64,000 nt of DNA from positions 1,116,001 through 1,180,000 of the forward strand of contig NZ_JBISCD010000040.1 of NCBI RefSeq assembly GCF_044386045.1. Reading direction: 5' to 3'. The stretch comes from Thalassobellus sediminis. GTDB taxonomy: Bacteria > Bacteroidota > Bacteroidia > Flavobacteriales > Flavobacteriaceae. The notes beneath the pieces are model-generated. The model was not told the origin of the DNA. It saw only the letters and a program-made list of their open reading frames with translations, and searched no databases. The position numbers were made by a program, and so were the translations under genes. Below are positions 51,972-61,080 of the stretch, one piece after another; within the stretch, counting starts at the first letter, position 1, and each line of letters starts with the position of its first letter.

Positions 51972-52900
51972 TGAATTTACAAAACGAACTTAATAAAGCA
52001 GAAGGGTTCAAAAACTTAGGATTACTTGCTAAGCAAGTAGTAGAAGGGTTTATTTCGGGCATGCATAAAAGTCCGTTTCATGGATTTTCAGCAGAATTTG
52101 CTGAGCATAAAATATACAACCAAGGAGAAAGTACCCGTCATATAGATTGGAAGTTGTTTGCAAAAACAGATAAGCTTTATACTAAGCGTTATGACGATGA
52201 GACTAATTTACGCTGTCACCTAATTATAGACAACAGTAGTTCAATGCATTATCCAGAAATGGATAACTTTTCTATAAATAGTTTAAATAAAATTGGTTTT
52301 TCGGCATTAGCAGCGGCTGCACTCATGCAAATTTTAAAAAAACAACGCGATGCAGTTGGTTTAAGTATTTATAGCGATGATTATGATTATTACGCGCCTG
52401 AAAAAGGGAGCGAAAGGCATCATCAAATGCTTTTAAATCATTTAAGTGAGGCTGTGGTATCAAAATCAGTAAAAAAGGAAACAGAGACTTATAAATACTT
52501 GCATGAGATAGCTGAGAAAGTACATAGACGCTCTATGATTTTTTTATTTACTGATATGTTTCAAACTTCAGAAGATGAAACAAGGTTGTTTGAAGCGCTA
52601 CGCCATTTAAAATACAATAAACATGAAGTTATTTTATTTCATGTGTTTGATAAAGAAAAAGAACAAAATTTCAATTTTGATAATAAACCAAAACGGTTTG
52701 TTGATGTTGAAACAAGTGAGTTTATTAATTTGTATGCCGATAGTATAAAAGAAAGCTACAATGTAGCAGTAAAAAAATATTTTATGGCTTTACGCCTAAA
52801 ATGCGCGCAATATAAAATTAAATATGTAGAAGCCGATATTAATAAAAACTTCGATAACATCCTCACTACGTATATGGTAGAGCGACAAAAGTTTGTTTGA
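51971..52900 (+). CDS. DUF58 domain protein (VWA-like)
   Basis: A 309-residue cytoplasmic protein. The DUF58 core GFSAEFAEHKIYNQGESTRH-type segment (about 40-60) is followed by DWKLFAKTDKLYTKRYDDE and the von Willebrand A-like IIDNSSSMHYPEMD (a metal-site D-x-S-x-S). DUF58 proteins usually work beside a MoxR-type ATPase, which is not in the window. It overlaps the aminopeptidase gene by one base. In related genomes DUF58 genes lie near dnaE and trxA (memory, not checked). Confidence 0.85.
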   Translation: MNLQNELNKAEGFKNLGLLAKQVVEGFISGMHKSPFHGFSAEFAEHKIYNQGESTRHIDWKLFAKTDKLYTKRYDDETNLRCHLIIDNSSSMHYPEMDNFSINSLNKIGFSALAAAALMQILKKQRDAVGLSIYSDDYDYYAPEKGSERHHQMLLNHLSEAVVSKSVKKETETYKYLHEIAEKVHRRSMIFLFTDMFQTSEDETRLFEALRHLKYNKHEVILFHVFDKEKEQNFNFDNKPKRFVDVETSEFINLYADSIKESYNVAVKKYFMALRLKCAQYKIKYVEADINKNFDNILTTYMVERQKFV

Positions 52901-52933
52901 TAAAAAAAAGATAAAAAAAAGCCTAAAAAAGAT

Positions 52934-52963
52934 TTGACATATTAAAAAAGGCGTGTATATTTG
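52934..52963 (+). promoter_or_regulatory. tRNA-Asp promoter, both boxes present
   Basis: TTG (52934-52936), 19 bases, then TATATTTG (52956-52963): a textbook Bacteroidota -33/-7 promoter, with the tRNA starting 18 bases after the box. Confidence 0.75.
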
Positions 52964-52981
52964 CAACCGCAATAAAGCAAC

Positions 52982-53055
52982 GGTCTGGTAGTTCAGTTGG
53001 TTAGAATGTCGCCCTGTCACGGCGAAGGTCGCGGGTTCGAGTCCCGTCCAGACCG
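52982..53055 (+). tRNA. tRNA-Asp (GTC)
   Basis: A 74-base cloverleaf. Acceptor arms GGTCTGG (52982-52988) and CCAGACC (53048-53054) pair, with discriminator G at 53055. The anticodon loop CTGTCAC between TCGCC and GGCGA gives anticodon GTC. The T arm is GCGGG-TTCGAGT-CCCGT. CCA is not encoded. It marks the boundary between the core block and the glycan-utilisation locus. Confidence 0.95.
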
Positions 53056-53068
53056 CTAAAAATTGCAA

Positions 53069-53100
53069 CAAAAAAGCTCTGAGAAATTAGGGCTTTTTTT
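53069..53100 (+). terminator. tRNA-Asp terminator
   Basis: AAAAAAGCTCT and AGGGCTTTTTT pair (with one G-T) followed by a T-run, 13 bases after the tRNA. Confidence 0.75.
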
Positions 53101-53262
53101 GGCAATAAGAAGTTGTGTTGTTCCCGAAGTAATTCGGGAAAGTAGTTTACCAAAGTAAATTTGGTATACCAATGAGAAGCTTTCCTTTTTTCTTAATAAG
53201 AAGATTGGGATGCTTTTTTGTTTATTAATTTCACTAATGAATTTGGGCTGACAATCTTGAAA
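53101..53262. other. Structured gap between tRNA-Asp and the locus regulator
   Basis: No gene is supported. It contains the hairpins TTCCCGAA/TTCGGGAA (53119-53138) and ACCAAA/TTTGGT further on. I found no exact -7 box for the regulator in it. Confidence 0.4.
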
Positions 53263-55842
53263 ATGAACAAAGCATTCAAAAAAATAATAAACACGCTCCT
53301 TTTAATTCTATTATTTTCAAATATAGTAATTAGTCAGAATTCTAATTTCATATTTTCTCCTTTAAACACAACACATGGCCTTAGTGATAATCAGGTAAGA
53401 TTTATTCTTCAACTTGTTGATGGTAGAATGGTTTTTACCACAAACGGAAATGTTAATATTTATGATGGTTTCAAATTTCAGTATATACATCGTAGAGAAA
53501 AGGATGTAACAACTCTGAAAAATTATGATGGACATTATCGTGTCTATCAAAGTAAAGATTCTTTACTGTGGATTAAAGATCAATATAAATTAATGTGTAT
53601 TGATTTAAAGGTAGAAAAGTACATACACGAACCCAATAAAATTTTTCAAAATATTGGGGTAAAAGGTCCCGTTCTTGATTTCTTTTTGGATGACCATAAG
53701 AGAATGTGGCTACTTACTGAAAAGGGGTTAATACAGCCAGAAACCAATACTTTAATTAAAAATATATCTGATGGGGGAAAACTTCAAGATTTAGGTAGTG
53801 ACAAGGGTTTTCTGTATCTTTTTTATCATACAGGAGAAGTTATTTGTTACGATTTAAATACACAAGAAAAAGTTTATGGTGTAAGTCCTTATGATTTAAG
53901 TGAAATAAAAGAATTTGATAGAACATCAATGGTTGTTAAAGGTAAAGAAGGTTTTTATCAGCTGCGAAATGGATATAAGGGTGGCTTTTTCTTCTTTAAT
54001 CCAAAAACCAAAAACTGGAAAACCATATTAGAAACCTCCTATACTTTAAATACTCTTGTTATTACAAATGAAGAGAGAGCTTATGTGAGTACTTTAAAAG
54101 GTGTTTGGGATATTGACAATAATAGTGGTGTTAAGAATTATTTTCCATCACTTAAAAAAATTAATGGAGAGGTTGTAAATACAGATATTAGCACCTTGTT
54201 TTATGATCAACAAGGCGCTTTATGGATTGGTACTTATAATAGGGGTTTATTATATTTCCACCCTTCTCGATTTAGTTTTCATAAAATGGGGTCTTCATAT
54301 TTTCCAAATTCAAATTTAAAAGATTTAAGTGTTTGGTCTTTTGCAGAAGATGAGTTCGGTAAAATTTATCTCAGTACAAATTTTGGTTATTACGAATATC
54401 ATACCTCTACTAATGATAGTATTTATTTGACTTCTATAAATGAAAAAATGTTATCTGAAGACGTTTTAGGGCAATTTAATAAAAAGGAAAGCAATACTTA
54501 TAAAAATAAAACATACAACGCTTTATTTACAGATAGTCGAAATTGGGTTTGGGCAGGAACTTCCGATGGTTTAAAACTTTTTACACCTGAAGATAAAATA
54601 GGAAAAACTTTTTATGTAGAACAAGGCCTTGTCAACAACTCTGTACATGCAATAATTGAAGATAAGAATAAGCAAATGTGGGTTACTACGAGTAATGGGA
54701 TTTCTAAAATTAATGTTGATATAAATTCTCAAGAAATCTACTTTACCAATTTTAACTATTTTGATGGGACATTATCTGGTGAATATTTAAATTCTTCAGC
54801 CTTTGAATCTAAAAATGGTACTTTATTCTTTGGAGGTGTTGATGGCTTTAATACCTTGTCTCCAAATCGTATTTCTGTGCCAGATTTACCTTTTAAACCT
54901 CTTTTGAGGTCTATCAAAGTTCACGGAAATAAAATAGAGCATCAACGAACCTATGGAAAAAAAATAATTCTATCACAGGCTACTCCTTTTGTAAATGATA
55001 TTACACTTAACTATAATGATAACTTTTTGACATTTGACTTTTCGTCTCTAAATTACATTAATCCAGAAAAAACATATTATCGTTATCAAATGGAAGGGGT
55101 AGATAAGGATTGGGTTACATTACAACCAGGTTATACAGCAGGTAAACTCTTAACTCTTAACTATACAAATTTAGAACCTGGAGAATATTCTTTAAAAGTA
55201 ATGTCATCTAATAAAGTAGATGTATGGCAAGGGAAACCCCATAAAATAGATGTTACTATACAGCCACCATGGTGGAAAAGTCCAATGGCTTATGTTGGCT
55301 ATTTATTAGCTTTTATTCTAATAACTTCAGGTATATTATATTTCTATCTCAGTTATACTAAAGAGAAAATAGAGCAGCATCATAGGGAAGAAATTCTTTT
55401 ATTGCGAATACGAAATTTAATTGAGCAGCGCAAAGCTTTTGAAGATGTTCAAGAAAAACAGGAAGAAATAGATGATTCTGCCACAGAAGAACAACTTCAA
55501 AAGCCTATCGATATAGCTTTTCTTAACAAGGCTATTGAAATTGTAGAGAAGAATATAAATATTCCAGGATATTCTGTTGAAGAGCTTAGTAGTGATTTAA
55601 ATATGGAGCGAACTGGGCTTTATAAAAAATTGACAAAATTACTAGAGGAATCTCCTAGTCTATTTATAAGAAACTTACGATTAAAAAAAGCTGAGCAATT
55701 ATTGCTTGAAGGTGATTTAACGATTGCCGAAATTGCAGATAGGGTAGGATTTAGTAGCTCTAGCTATTTAAGTAAGTGTTTTCGTGAAGTTTATGGGTGC
55801 AATCCTTCAAAGTACACTGAAAATGCAAAGAAATCAACCTGA
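53263..55842 (+). CDS. Membrane-spanning propeller/AraC regulator of the glycan locus (SusR-like)
   Basis: An 859-residue one-chain sensor-regulator. The ATG at 53263 gives a normal signal peptide (NKAFKKIINTLLLILLFSN). Residues about 30-570 are two-component-regulator propeller repeats (for example LWIGTYNRGLLYFHP and WVWAGTSDGLKLFTPE), about 590-650 a Y_Y_Y domain, about 676-698 a transmembrane helix (YVGYLLAFILITSGILYFY), then a coiled coil and an AraC-type HTH (about 750-855, ending VGFSSSSYLSKCFREVYGCNP). Unlike hybrid two-component systems there is no histidine kinase or receiver. It would bind glycan in the periplasm and control susC, which lies downstream. Confidence 0.88.
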   Translation: MNKAFKKIINTLLLILLFSNIVISQNSNFIFSPLNTTHGLSDNQVRFILQLVDGRMVFTTNGNVNIYDGFKFQYIHRREKDVTTLKNYDGHYRVYQSKDSLLWIKDQYKLMCIDLKVEKYIHEPNKIFQNIGVKGPVLDFFLDDHKRMWLLTEKGLIQPETNTLIKNISDGGKLQDLGSDKGFLYLFYHTGEVICYDLNTQEKVYGVSPYDLSEIKEFDRTSMVVKGKEGFYQLRNGYKGGFFFFNPKTKNWKTILETSYTLNTLVITNEERAYVSTLKGVWDIDNNSGVKNYFPSLKKINGEVVNTDISTLFYDQQGALWIGTYNRGLLYFHPSRFSFHKMGSSYFPNSNLKDLSVWSFAEDEFGKIYLSTNFGYYEYHTSTNDSIYLTSINEKMLSEDVLGQFNKKESNTYKNKTYNALFTDSRNWVWAGTSDGLKLFTPEDKIGKTFYVEQGLVNNSVHAIIEDKNKQMWVTTSNGISKINVDINSQEIYFTNFNYFDGTLSGEYLNSSAFESKNGTLFFGGVDGFNTLSPNRISVPDLPFKPLLRSIKVHGNKIEHQRTYGKKIILSQATPFVNDITLNYNDNFLTFDFSSLNYINPEKTYYRYQMEGVDKDWVTLQPGYTAGKLLTLNYTNLEPGEYSLKVMSSNKVDVWQGKPHKIDVTIQPPWWKSPMAYVGYLLAFILITSGILYFYLSYTKEKIEQHHREEILLLRIRNLIEQRKAFEDVQEKQEEIDDSATEEQLQKPIDIAFLNKAIEIVEKNINIPGYSVEELSSDLNMERTGLYKKLTKLLEESPSLFIRNLRLKKAEQLLLEGDLTIAEIADRVGFSSSSYLSKCFREVYGCNPSKYTENAKKST

Positions 55843-56309
55843 GTGTTATTTGTTTCAACATAGTTATTACTTCTTTACTTGTTGTTTTGTAGATATTTGT
55901 CCTGATTAGTTAACGTTTTATTTTTTCATCTTAAAATTTTTCGACTTTACTTTTAATGTTGATCTATTTGACGAGTATATGTTGGTTTTTATTAAAAATG
56001 GAATATATAATTGTCTAAAGTTTTGAGATAAAATTCAAGTCTTAACAAAATCAAATTACATAAGGTTTTCGATCTATAATTTTATCGAATAAGTACTTTT
56101 ATAATAAGGGGGTATTTGATGATAATTATAAGAAGAACTAAAATTATAGTTTAATCATAAATGAATTAAACTATAATATAAAGAGGGGTAGATTATTAAA
56201 AAAAGGTACTTAACCAATACCTATAATTCAACCTCAAAGGTATAGAGCATCCATAATTGATTGTGGAAGTTTTATATTCAAAAATGTCAACTTTAAATAC
56301 TATATAAGA
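55843..56309. promoter_or_regulatory. 467-base susC leader with a 13-bp inverted repeat
   Basis: No gene is supported. A perfect inverted repeat with 13-bp arms, ATTATAGTTTAAT and ATTAAACTATAAT, lies at 56143-56177 around a 9-base loop, about 130 bases before the susC ATG. A shorter AGGTA/TACCT pair follows near 56202-56224. No exact TAnnTTTG box was seen. Operator or leader hairpin are both possible. Confidence 0.5.
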
Positions 56310-59288
56310 ATGCAGCAAATAGCAACAATTAATAAGCTAAAACGAAATCGATTTTGTTCGTTTTTAATTTTCACATTTTTTCTTGGATTATCAGTTTACG
56401 GGCAGGAAATTAATATCTCTGGGCAGATTACCAGTGTTATTGATGGAATGCAGTTACCTGGTGTTAATGTATTAGAAAAAGGAACATCTAATGGTGTCGT
56501 AACAGATTTCGATGGTAAATATGTTATCAAAGTTTCTTCAGAAGCAGTTCTTGTGTATTCATACATAGGATTTAAAACGCAGGAAGTTAAAGTAAATACT
56601 CAAAATAAAATTGATGTACAATTAACCGAAGATATTGAATCTTTAGATGATATTGTAGTAGTGGGATATGGTACCCAAAGAAAGGAAGATATAACAAGTG
56701 CTGTTTCTTCTGTAGATTCTGAAGAATTTGTTAAAGGAAATGTAAATGATATAGGGCAATTGCTTCAAGGTAAGGTTGCTGGTTTGTCTGTCTCTATTTC
56801 TAGTGGAGATCCTCGTGCAGGTTCTCAAGTACGTTTGAGAGGTACTAACTCTATAATTGGTTCTAGTAGCCCGCTTATTCTTATTGATGGTATTCCTGGA
56901 GACTTTCAAACGGTAGCTCCTGAAGATATTGAATCTATAGATGTTTTAAAAGATGGGTCGGCTGCTGCTATTTACGGTACCAGAGGTACAAATGGTGTAA
57001 TATTAATTACAACTAGAAGAGCTAGTGGGACCTATACAAACCGAGTAGATTATTCGGTAAGTTTAAGTACACAGGAAATAGCAAACAGATTGGATGTATT
57101 ATCTGCCGATGATTATAGACGACAGATTGAAGAAGGAGTAAGAGATCCTAGTCAGGATTTTGGAAGCTCAACAGATTGGTTAGATGTAATGACGCGTTCC
57201 CCTTTTAGCCAAATACATAATTTAACTTTCAGAGGAGGAAATAGCAAAACAAATTATATAGCTAATATTAATTATAGAGGTTTAGAAGGAGTGTTTTTAA
57301 AATCAAATAATGAAACATTCTCAGGACGTATAGATGTCAATCATAATATGCTTGATGATAAACTGAAATTTAATTTTGGAATAATAAGTCGTTCACAAAA
57401 TTACACAACTACTTCAAATCAAAGCTATACTTACAGGCAAGCATTAATTAGAAATCCAACAGAGCCTATCTATGATGAAGAAGGAAACTGGTTTGAACGT
57501 CCAGGGAATTTTGATTATGAAAATCCTTTGGCTCGTATTTATGAATCTGATGGAGAGGAACGATCTTTATTTAGTAGATACAATGCGAATATAACTTATG
57601 AACCTGTAAAGAATTTAAAGATTAATGCATTAGGTTCTTTAGGGCGTTATTATCAAACGCGAGGTTATGCTGAAACAAAAAATCATATATCTAATGTGAA
57701 AAATGGTTTGAATGGATATGTTAATAATGGAACCAGAGAAACTCAAGAAAAATTATTCGAGTTAACTGCACAATATTCTGCATCTATAGATAAGCACTCT
57801 TTTACATTTTTAACCGGATATAGTAATCAAGAAAGTTACTATCGGGATTATTCAATGACAAATAGGGATTTCCCAACTGATGAGTTCTCATATCATAATA
57901 TTGGGTTGGGTAATGGTATAAATGAAGGTGATGCAACAGTTGGGGGTGTAACGTCTAAATCTAATTTAATAGGATTTTTTAATAGGTTAAACTATAATTT
58001 TGATAATAAATATTTATTTATGGCTAGTGTTCGTCATGAAGCTGCTAGTCAATTATATCGTACTGATAAACCGTGGGGAACTTTTCCAGCTGTTTCGGCA
58101 GGGTGGAGAATTTCACAAGAATCGTTTTTAAAAGATGTTGATTTTATTTATAACCTTAAATTAAGAGCAGGGTATGGTGTTACTGGTACACCAAATGGTC
58201 GTGCTTTTGGTGCGGTTCCGTTACTAGGATTTGGATCATATTTTTACTACAATGGCGAATGGATAAGAACATTGGTTCCTTCACAGAATGCTAATCCTGA
58301 TTTAAAATGGGAAGAAAAACATGAAACTAATTTAGGGCTCGATTTTGGGTTTATTGATAATAGAATTAGTGGAAGTATAGATTATTATGTACGTGATATA
58401 AACGATTTACTATATGATTACTCCGTTCCAGTACCTCCAAATCTTTATCCTACAACTCGTGCCAATGTTGGGAAAATGAAAAATGAAGGTTTAGAGATTG
58501 CTTTAAATTTCATTCCGGTACAGAATGAAAATTTTGAATGGACATCAAATGTAAATCTTTCTACAAATACAAATAAATTGGTAAGTATTTCTAATGATTT
58601 GTACCAATCAACTAACGACTATTTTACTGCAGGTGGTACTGGCTCACCAATAACTACCTTTACTCATCTTGTTAAAGTAGGAGAAACTGTTGGTAATTTT
58701 TATGGTTTCAAAGTAACAGGTATTGATGACGACGGTTTATGGATTTATGAAACACCAGAAGGTGAAACGCAAAGTTATGATGAGTTTAATCATAGTTTTG
58801 AAGACAAGCAGGTTTTAGGTAATGGACTTCCAAAATATTATGCTAATTGGAATAACTCATTCAAATATAAGCAGCTTGATTTAACGGTTACAATGCGTGG
58901 TGCATTTGATTATCAGATCTTGAATTTTGAACGTATGTATTTTGAAAACCCTTCCATTCAGCAGTATAACAGGTTAACTTCGTCTGAAGATCCAATTTTT
59001 GGTAAAGATGTAGCATTGAATGCTCCAGAAGAGTTTACGAGTCATTATATAGAAAATGGAGATTTCTGGAAGATAGACAATATTACTTTGGGGTATAATT
59101 TCGATAAAATTGGAAAGCATATTAAATCAGCTAGGTTGTCTTTTTCAACATTAAATACTTTTACATTTACTAAATATTCGGGTATCGACCCTGAAGTAAA
59201 TAGAGGAGGTCTAGCCCCTGGTAATGATGGTCGTGATAAATACCCAACAACAAGAACATATACTTTGGGATTAAATGTTTCTTTTTAA
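56310..59288 (+). CDS. SusC/RagA-family TonB-linked outer-membrane transporter
   Basis: A 992-residue outer-membrane barrel that imports oligosaccharides using TonB energy. A signal peptide (about 1-31, ending SVYGQ) is followed by a carboxypeptidase-D-like regulatory domain (ISGQITSVIDGMQLPGVNV), the plug with DDIVVVGYGTQRKEDIT and VDVLKDGSAAAIYGTRGTNG-type order, and a large barrel ending YTLGLNVSF with the terminal Phe. It forms the lid-and-barrel pair with the next SusD. The two frames overlap around the SusC stop, but the SusD start is placed just after it. Confidence 0.95.
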   Translation: MQQIATINKLKRNRFCSFLIFTFFLGLSVYGQEINISGQITSVIDGMQLPGVNVLEKGTSNGVVTDFDGKYVIKVSSEAVLVYSYIGFKTQEVKVNTQNKIDVQLTEDIESLDDIVVVGYGTQRKEDITSAVSSVDSEEFVKGNVNDIGQLLQGKVAGLSVSISSGDPRAGSQVRLRGTNSIIGSSSPLILIDGIPGDFQTVAPEDIESIDVLKDGSAAAIYGTRGTNGVILITTRRASGTYTNRVDYSVSLSTQEIANRLDVLSADDYRRQIEEGVRDPSQDFGSSTDWLDVMTRSPFSQIHNLTFRGGNSKTNYIANINYRGLEGVFLKSNNETFSGRIDVNHNMLDDKLKFNFGIISRSQNYTTTSNQSYTYRQALIRNPTEPIYDEEGNWFERPGNFDYENPLARIYESDGEERSLFSRYNANITYEPVKNLKINALGSLGRYYQTRGYAETKNHISNVKNGLNGYVNNGTRETQEKLFELTAQYSASIDKHSFTFLTGYSNQESYYRDYSMTNRDFPTDEFSYHNIGLGNGINEGDATVGGVTSKSNLIGFFNRLNYNFDNKYLFMASVRHEAASQLYRTDKPWGTFPAVSAGWRISQESFLKDVDFIYNLKLRAGYGVTGTPNGRAFGAVPLLGFGSYFYYNGEWIRTLVPSQNANPDLKWEEKHETNLGLDFGFIDNRISGSIDYYVRDINDLLYDYSVPVPPNLYPTTRANVGKMKNEGLEIALNFIPVQNENFEWTSNVNLSTNTNKLVSISNDLYQSTNDYFTAGGTGSPITTFTHLVKVGETVGNFYGFKVTGIDDDGLWIYETPEGETQSYDEFNHSFEDKQVLGNGLPKYYANWNNSFKYKQLDLTVTMRGAFDYQILNFERMYFENPSIQQYNRLTSSEDPIFGKDVALNAPEEFTSHYIENGDFWKIDNITLGYNFDKIGKHIKSARLSFSTLNTFTFTKYSGIDPEVNRGGLAPGNDGRDKYPTTRTYTLGLNVSF

Positions 59289-59301
59289 AAAAATAACTGT
59301 G

Positions 59302-60927
59302 ATGAAAAATATTAAGAATTTATATAAAATTACGATGTTATCAGTATTGTTACTAATAGCATCTTGTACAAGTCTTGAAGATACAAATTATAGAGACCTG
59401 ATAGCAGATGAGTTTACACCAACGTCAAGCGATATAGCAGCCTTAGTTAGTTCTGCTTATGTAGATTGGAGAAATACGATTTTACTATGGAATGGTATAT
59501 GGAGATCTCAAGAAGTAACGGCCGATGAGGTTGTTATTCCAGCGCGTCCTAATGGATGGGTTGACGGTGGAGTTTACAAACGTTTACATCAACACAGATG
59601 GACAGCTGACGATGATCCTGTAAATCAAGGTTGGTCAAGAACTTATAACGGAATTACGAATTGTAATAAAATTATATTTCAAATTGAGTCTGGGTATGTG
59701 CCACTTAAGGAAGAACAATTAGCCTCTTCAATAGCAGAATTACGGGTGTTACGTGCTTCTTACTATTACTTATTATTAGATTTATATGGTAATGTGCCTA
59801 TCGTTACACAATTTGATGTTCCAGACGGGTTTTTACCAGAGCAATCTACTCGCAGTGAAGTTTATGACTTCGTAGTTACTGAAATTACGGAAAGTCTAGA
59901 TGATCTTCTTGAAGATTCGAGCGCAGAAATGTATGGAAGATTTAATAAGTGGGCAGGGTATTCTTTATTAGCTAAAGTATATTTAAATGCAGAAATTTAT
60001 AGCGGGACTCCACAATGGCAAAAGTGTATAGATGCATGTCAGGAAGTAATTAACTCAGGAAGCTATATTCTTGAACCTAATCAGAAAAATGTATTTGTTA
60101 CAGAAAATCAAAACTCTAAAGAAATTATTTTTGCTTTAGCAATTGATGATAATTATACGACATCTTGGAATACATTTGATTTGCATTTGCAAACCCTACA
60201 GCCTGCCAATCAAGCAACTTATGATTTAGAATTAACGCCTTGGGGAGGTATGGCTGCTATTCCACAGTTTATTAGCTCGTTTGATTCTGAAGACAGTAGA
60301 CTAACTAACAATTTTATTTATGGGCAGCAATATGCGTCTTCAGGAGAAATGCTAGACGTTCAATTTGGTTCATTTAGTGGAGATCCTCTTAATTATATAA
60401 ATGAAATTCCAAGTGTTGATAGGTCAGAATCAATTCACGGATATCGTTTTGGGAAATTTGAAATTGAAAAGGGAAGTACTAATATTTTAAATAACGATTT
60501 TCCTGTTTTTAGATATGCAGATGTGTTAATGATGAAAGCCGAAAGTCTTTTAAGAACGAATCGTGAAGGTGATGCAGCAGATATTGTTACACAAGTTAGA
60601 GAAAGAGCCTTTAAATCTAATCCTGATAAAGCTATTGTAACAGGAGCAGAGCTTTTAGGAGGTGCTATTTATGATTATGGTTTAAGAGACGAAAACAATA
60701 CAACAAATGAAGGTGGAAGCGATATTCCTTTTGGTCGTTTTCTTGACGAATTGGCATGGGAGTTTAATCAAGAAGGTCATCGTAGGCAAGATATGATAAG
60801 ATTTGGAGTGTTTACAGTCAAATCTTGGTTTTCTCATGCTCCTACAGGAAATCACAGAATTCTTTTTCCTATTCCACAACAAGCCTTAAATAATAATACA
60901 AATTTAGATCAAAACCCAGGATATTGA
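59302..60927 (+). CDS. RagB/SusD-family surface lipoprotein
   Basis: A 541-residue lipoprotein, counted from the ATG at 59302 (the frame extends 9 codons into susC). The lipobox is LLLIASC. It is a TPR-type helical SusD protein (LRASYYYLLLDLYGNVPIVT, later FPVFRYADVLMMKAESLLR and RRQDMIRFG), which caps SusC and binds glycan at the surface. It starts 13 bases after susC. The C-terminus FPIPQQALNNNTNLDQNPGY is typical. Confidence 0.95.
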   Translation: MKNIKNLYKITMLSVLLLIASCTSLEDTNYRDLIADEFTPTSSDIAALVSSAYVDWRNTILLWNGIWRSQEVTADEVVIPARPNGWVDGGVYKRLHQHRWTADDDPVNQGWSRTYNGITNCNKIIFQIESGYVPLKEEQLASSIAELRVLRASYYYLLLDLYGNVPIVTQFDVPDGFLPEQSTRSEVYDFVVTEITESLDDLLEDSSAEMYGRFNKWAGYSLLAKVYLNAEIYSGTPQWQKCIDACQEVINSGSYILEPNQKNVFVTENQNSKEIIFALAIDDNYTTSWNTFDLHLQTLQPANQATYDLELTPWGGMAAIPQFISSFDSEDSRLTNNFIYGQQYASSGEMLDVQFGSFSGDPLNYINEIPSVDRSESIHGYRFGKFEIEKGSTNILNNDFPVFRYADVLMMKAESLLRTNREGDAADIVTQVRERAFKSNPDKAIVTGAELLGGAIYDYGLRDENNTTNEGGSDIPFGRFLDELAWEFNQEGHRRQDMIRFGVFTVKSWFSHAPTGNHRILFPIPQQALNNNTNLDQNPGY

Positions 60928-60966
60928 TATTCCTAGTTTTGTTCAATTCACCTAAATAAATTAAAC

Positions 60967-60998
60967 ACTACCTGATGCTTTTAAGATCATCAGGTAGT
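60967..60998 (+). terminator. Hairpin between susD and the GH31 gene
   Basis: ACTACCTGATG and CATCAGGTAGT are perfect 11-bp arms with a 10-base loop. There is no T-run, so it may be a processing or stability element that sets SusCD above enzyme levels rather than a full stop. Confidence 0.55.
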
Positions 60999-61080
60999 TA
61001 ACACTAGATATAAACAATTAGTAAAAAATAGTTTAATAAATTACTATTTCACTTCTAATTTTATCGTTACTAAAAAAATT

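Noticed and set aside
53218..53262. The longer start at 53218 for the propeller/AraC regulator
   Set aside because: The extra 15 residues lie before an otherwise normal signal peptide.
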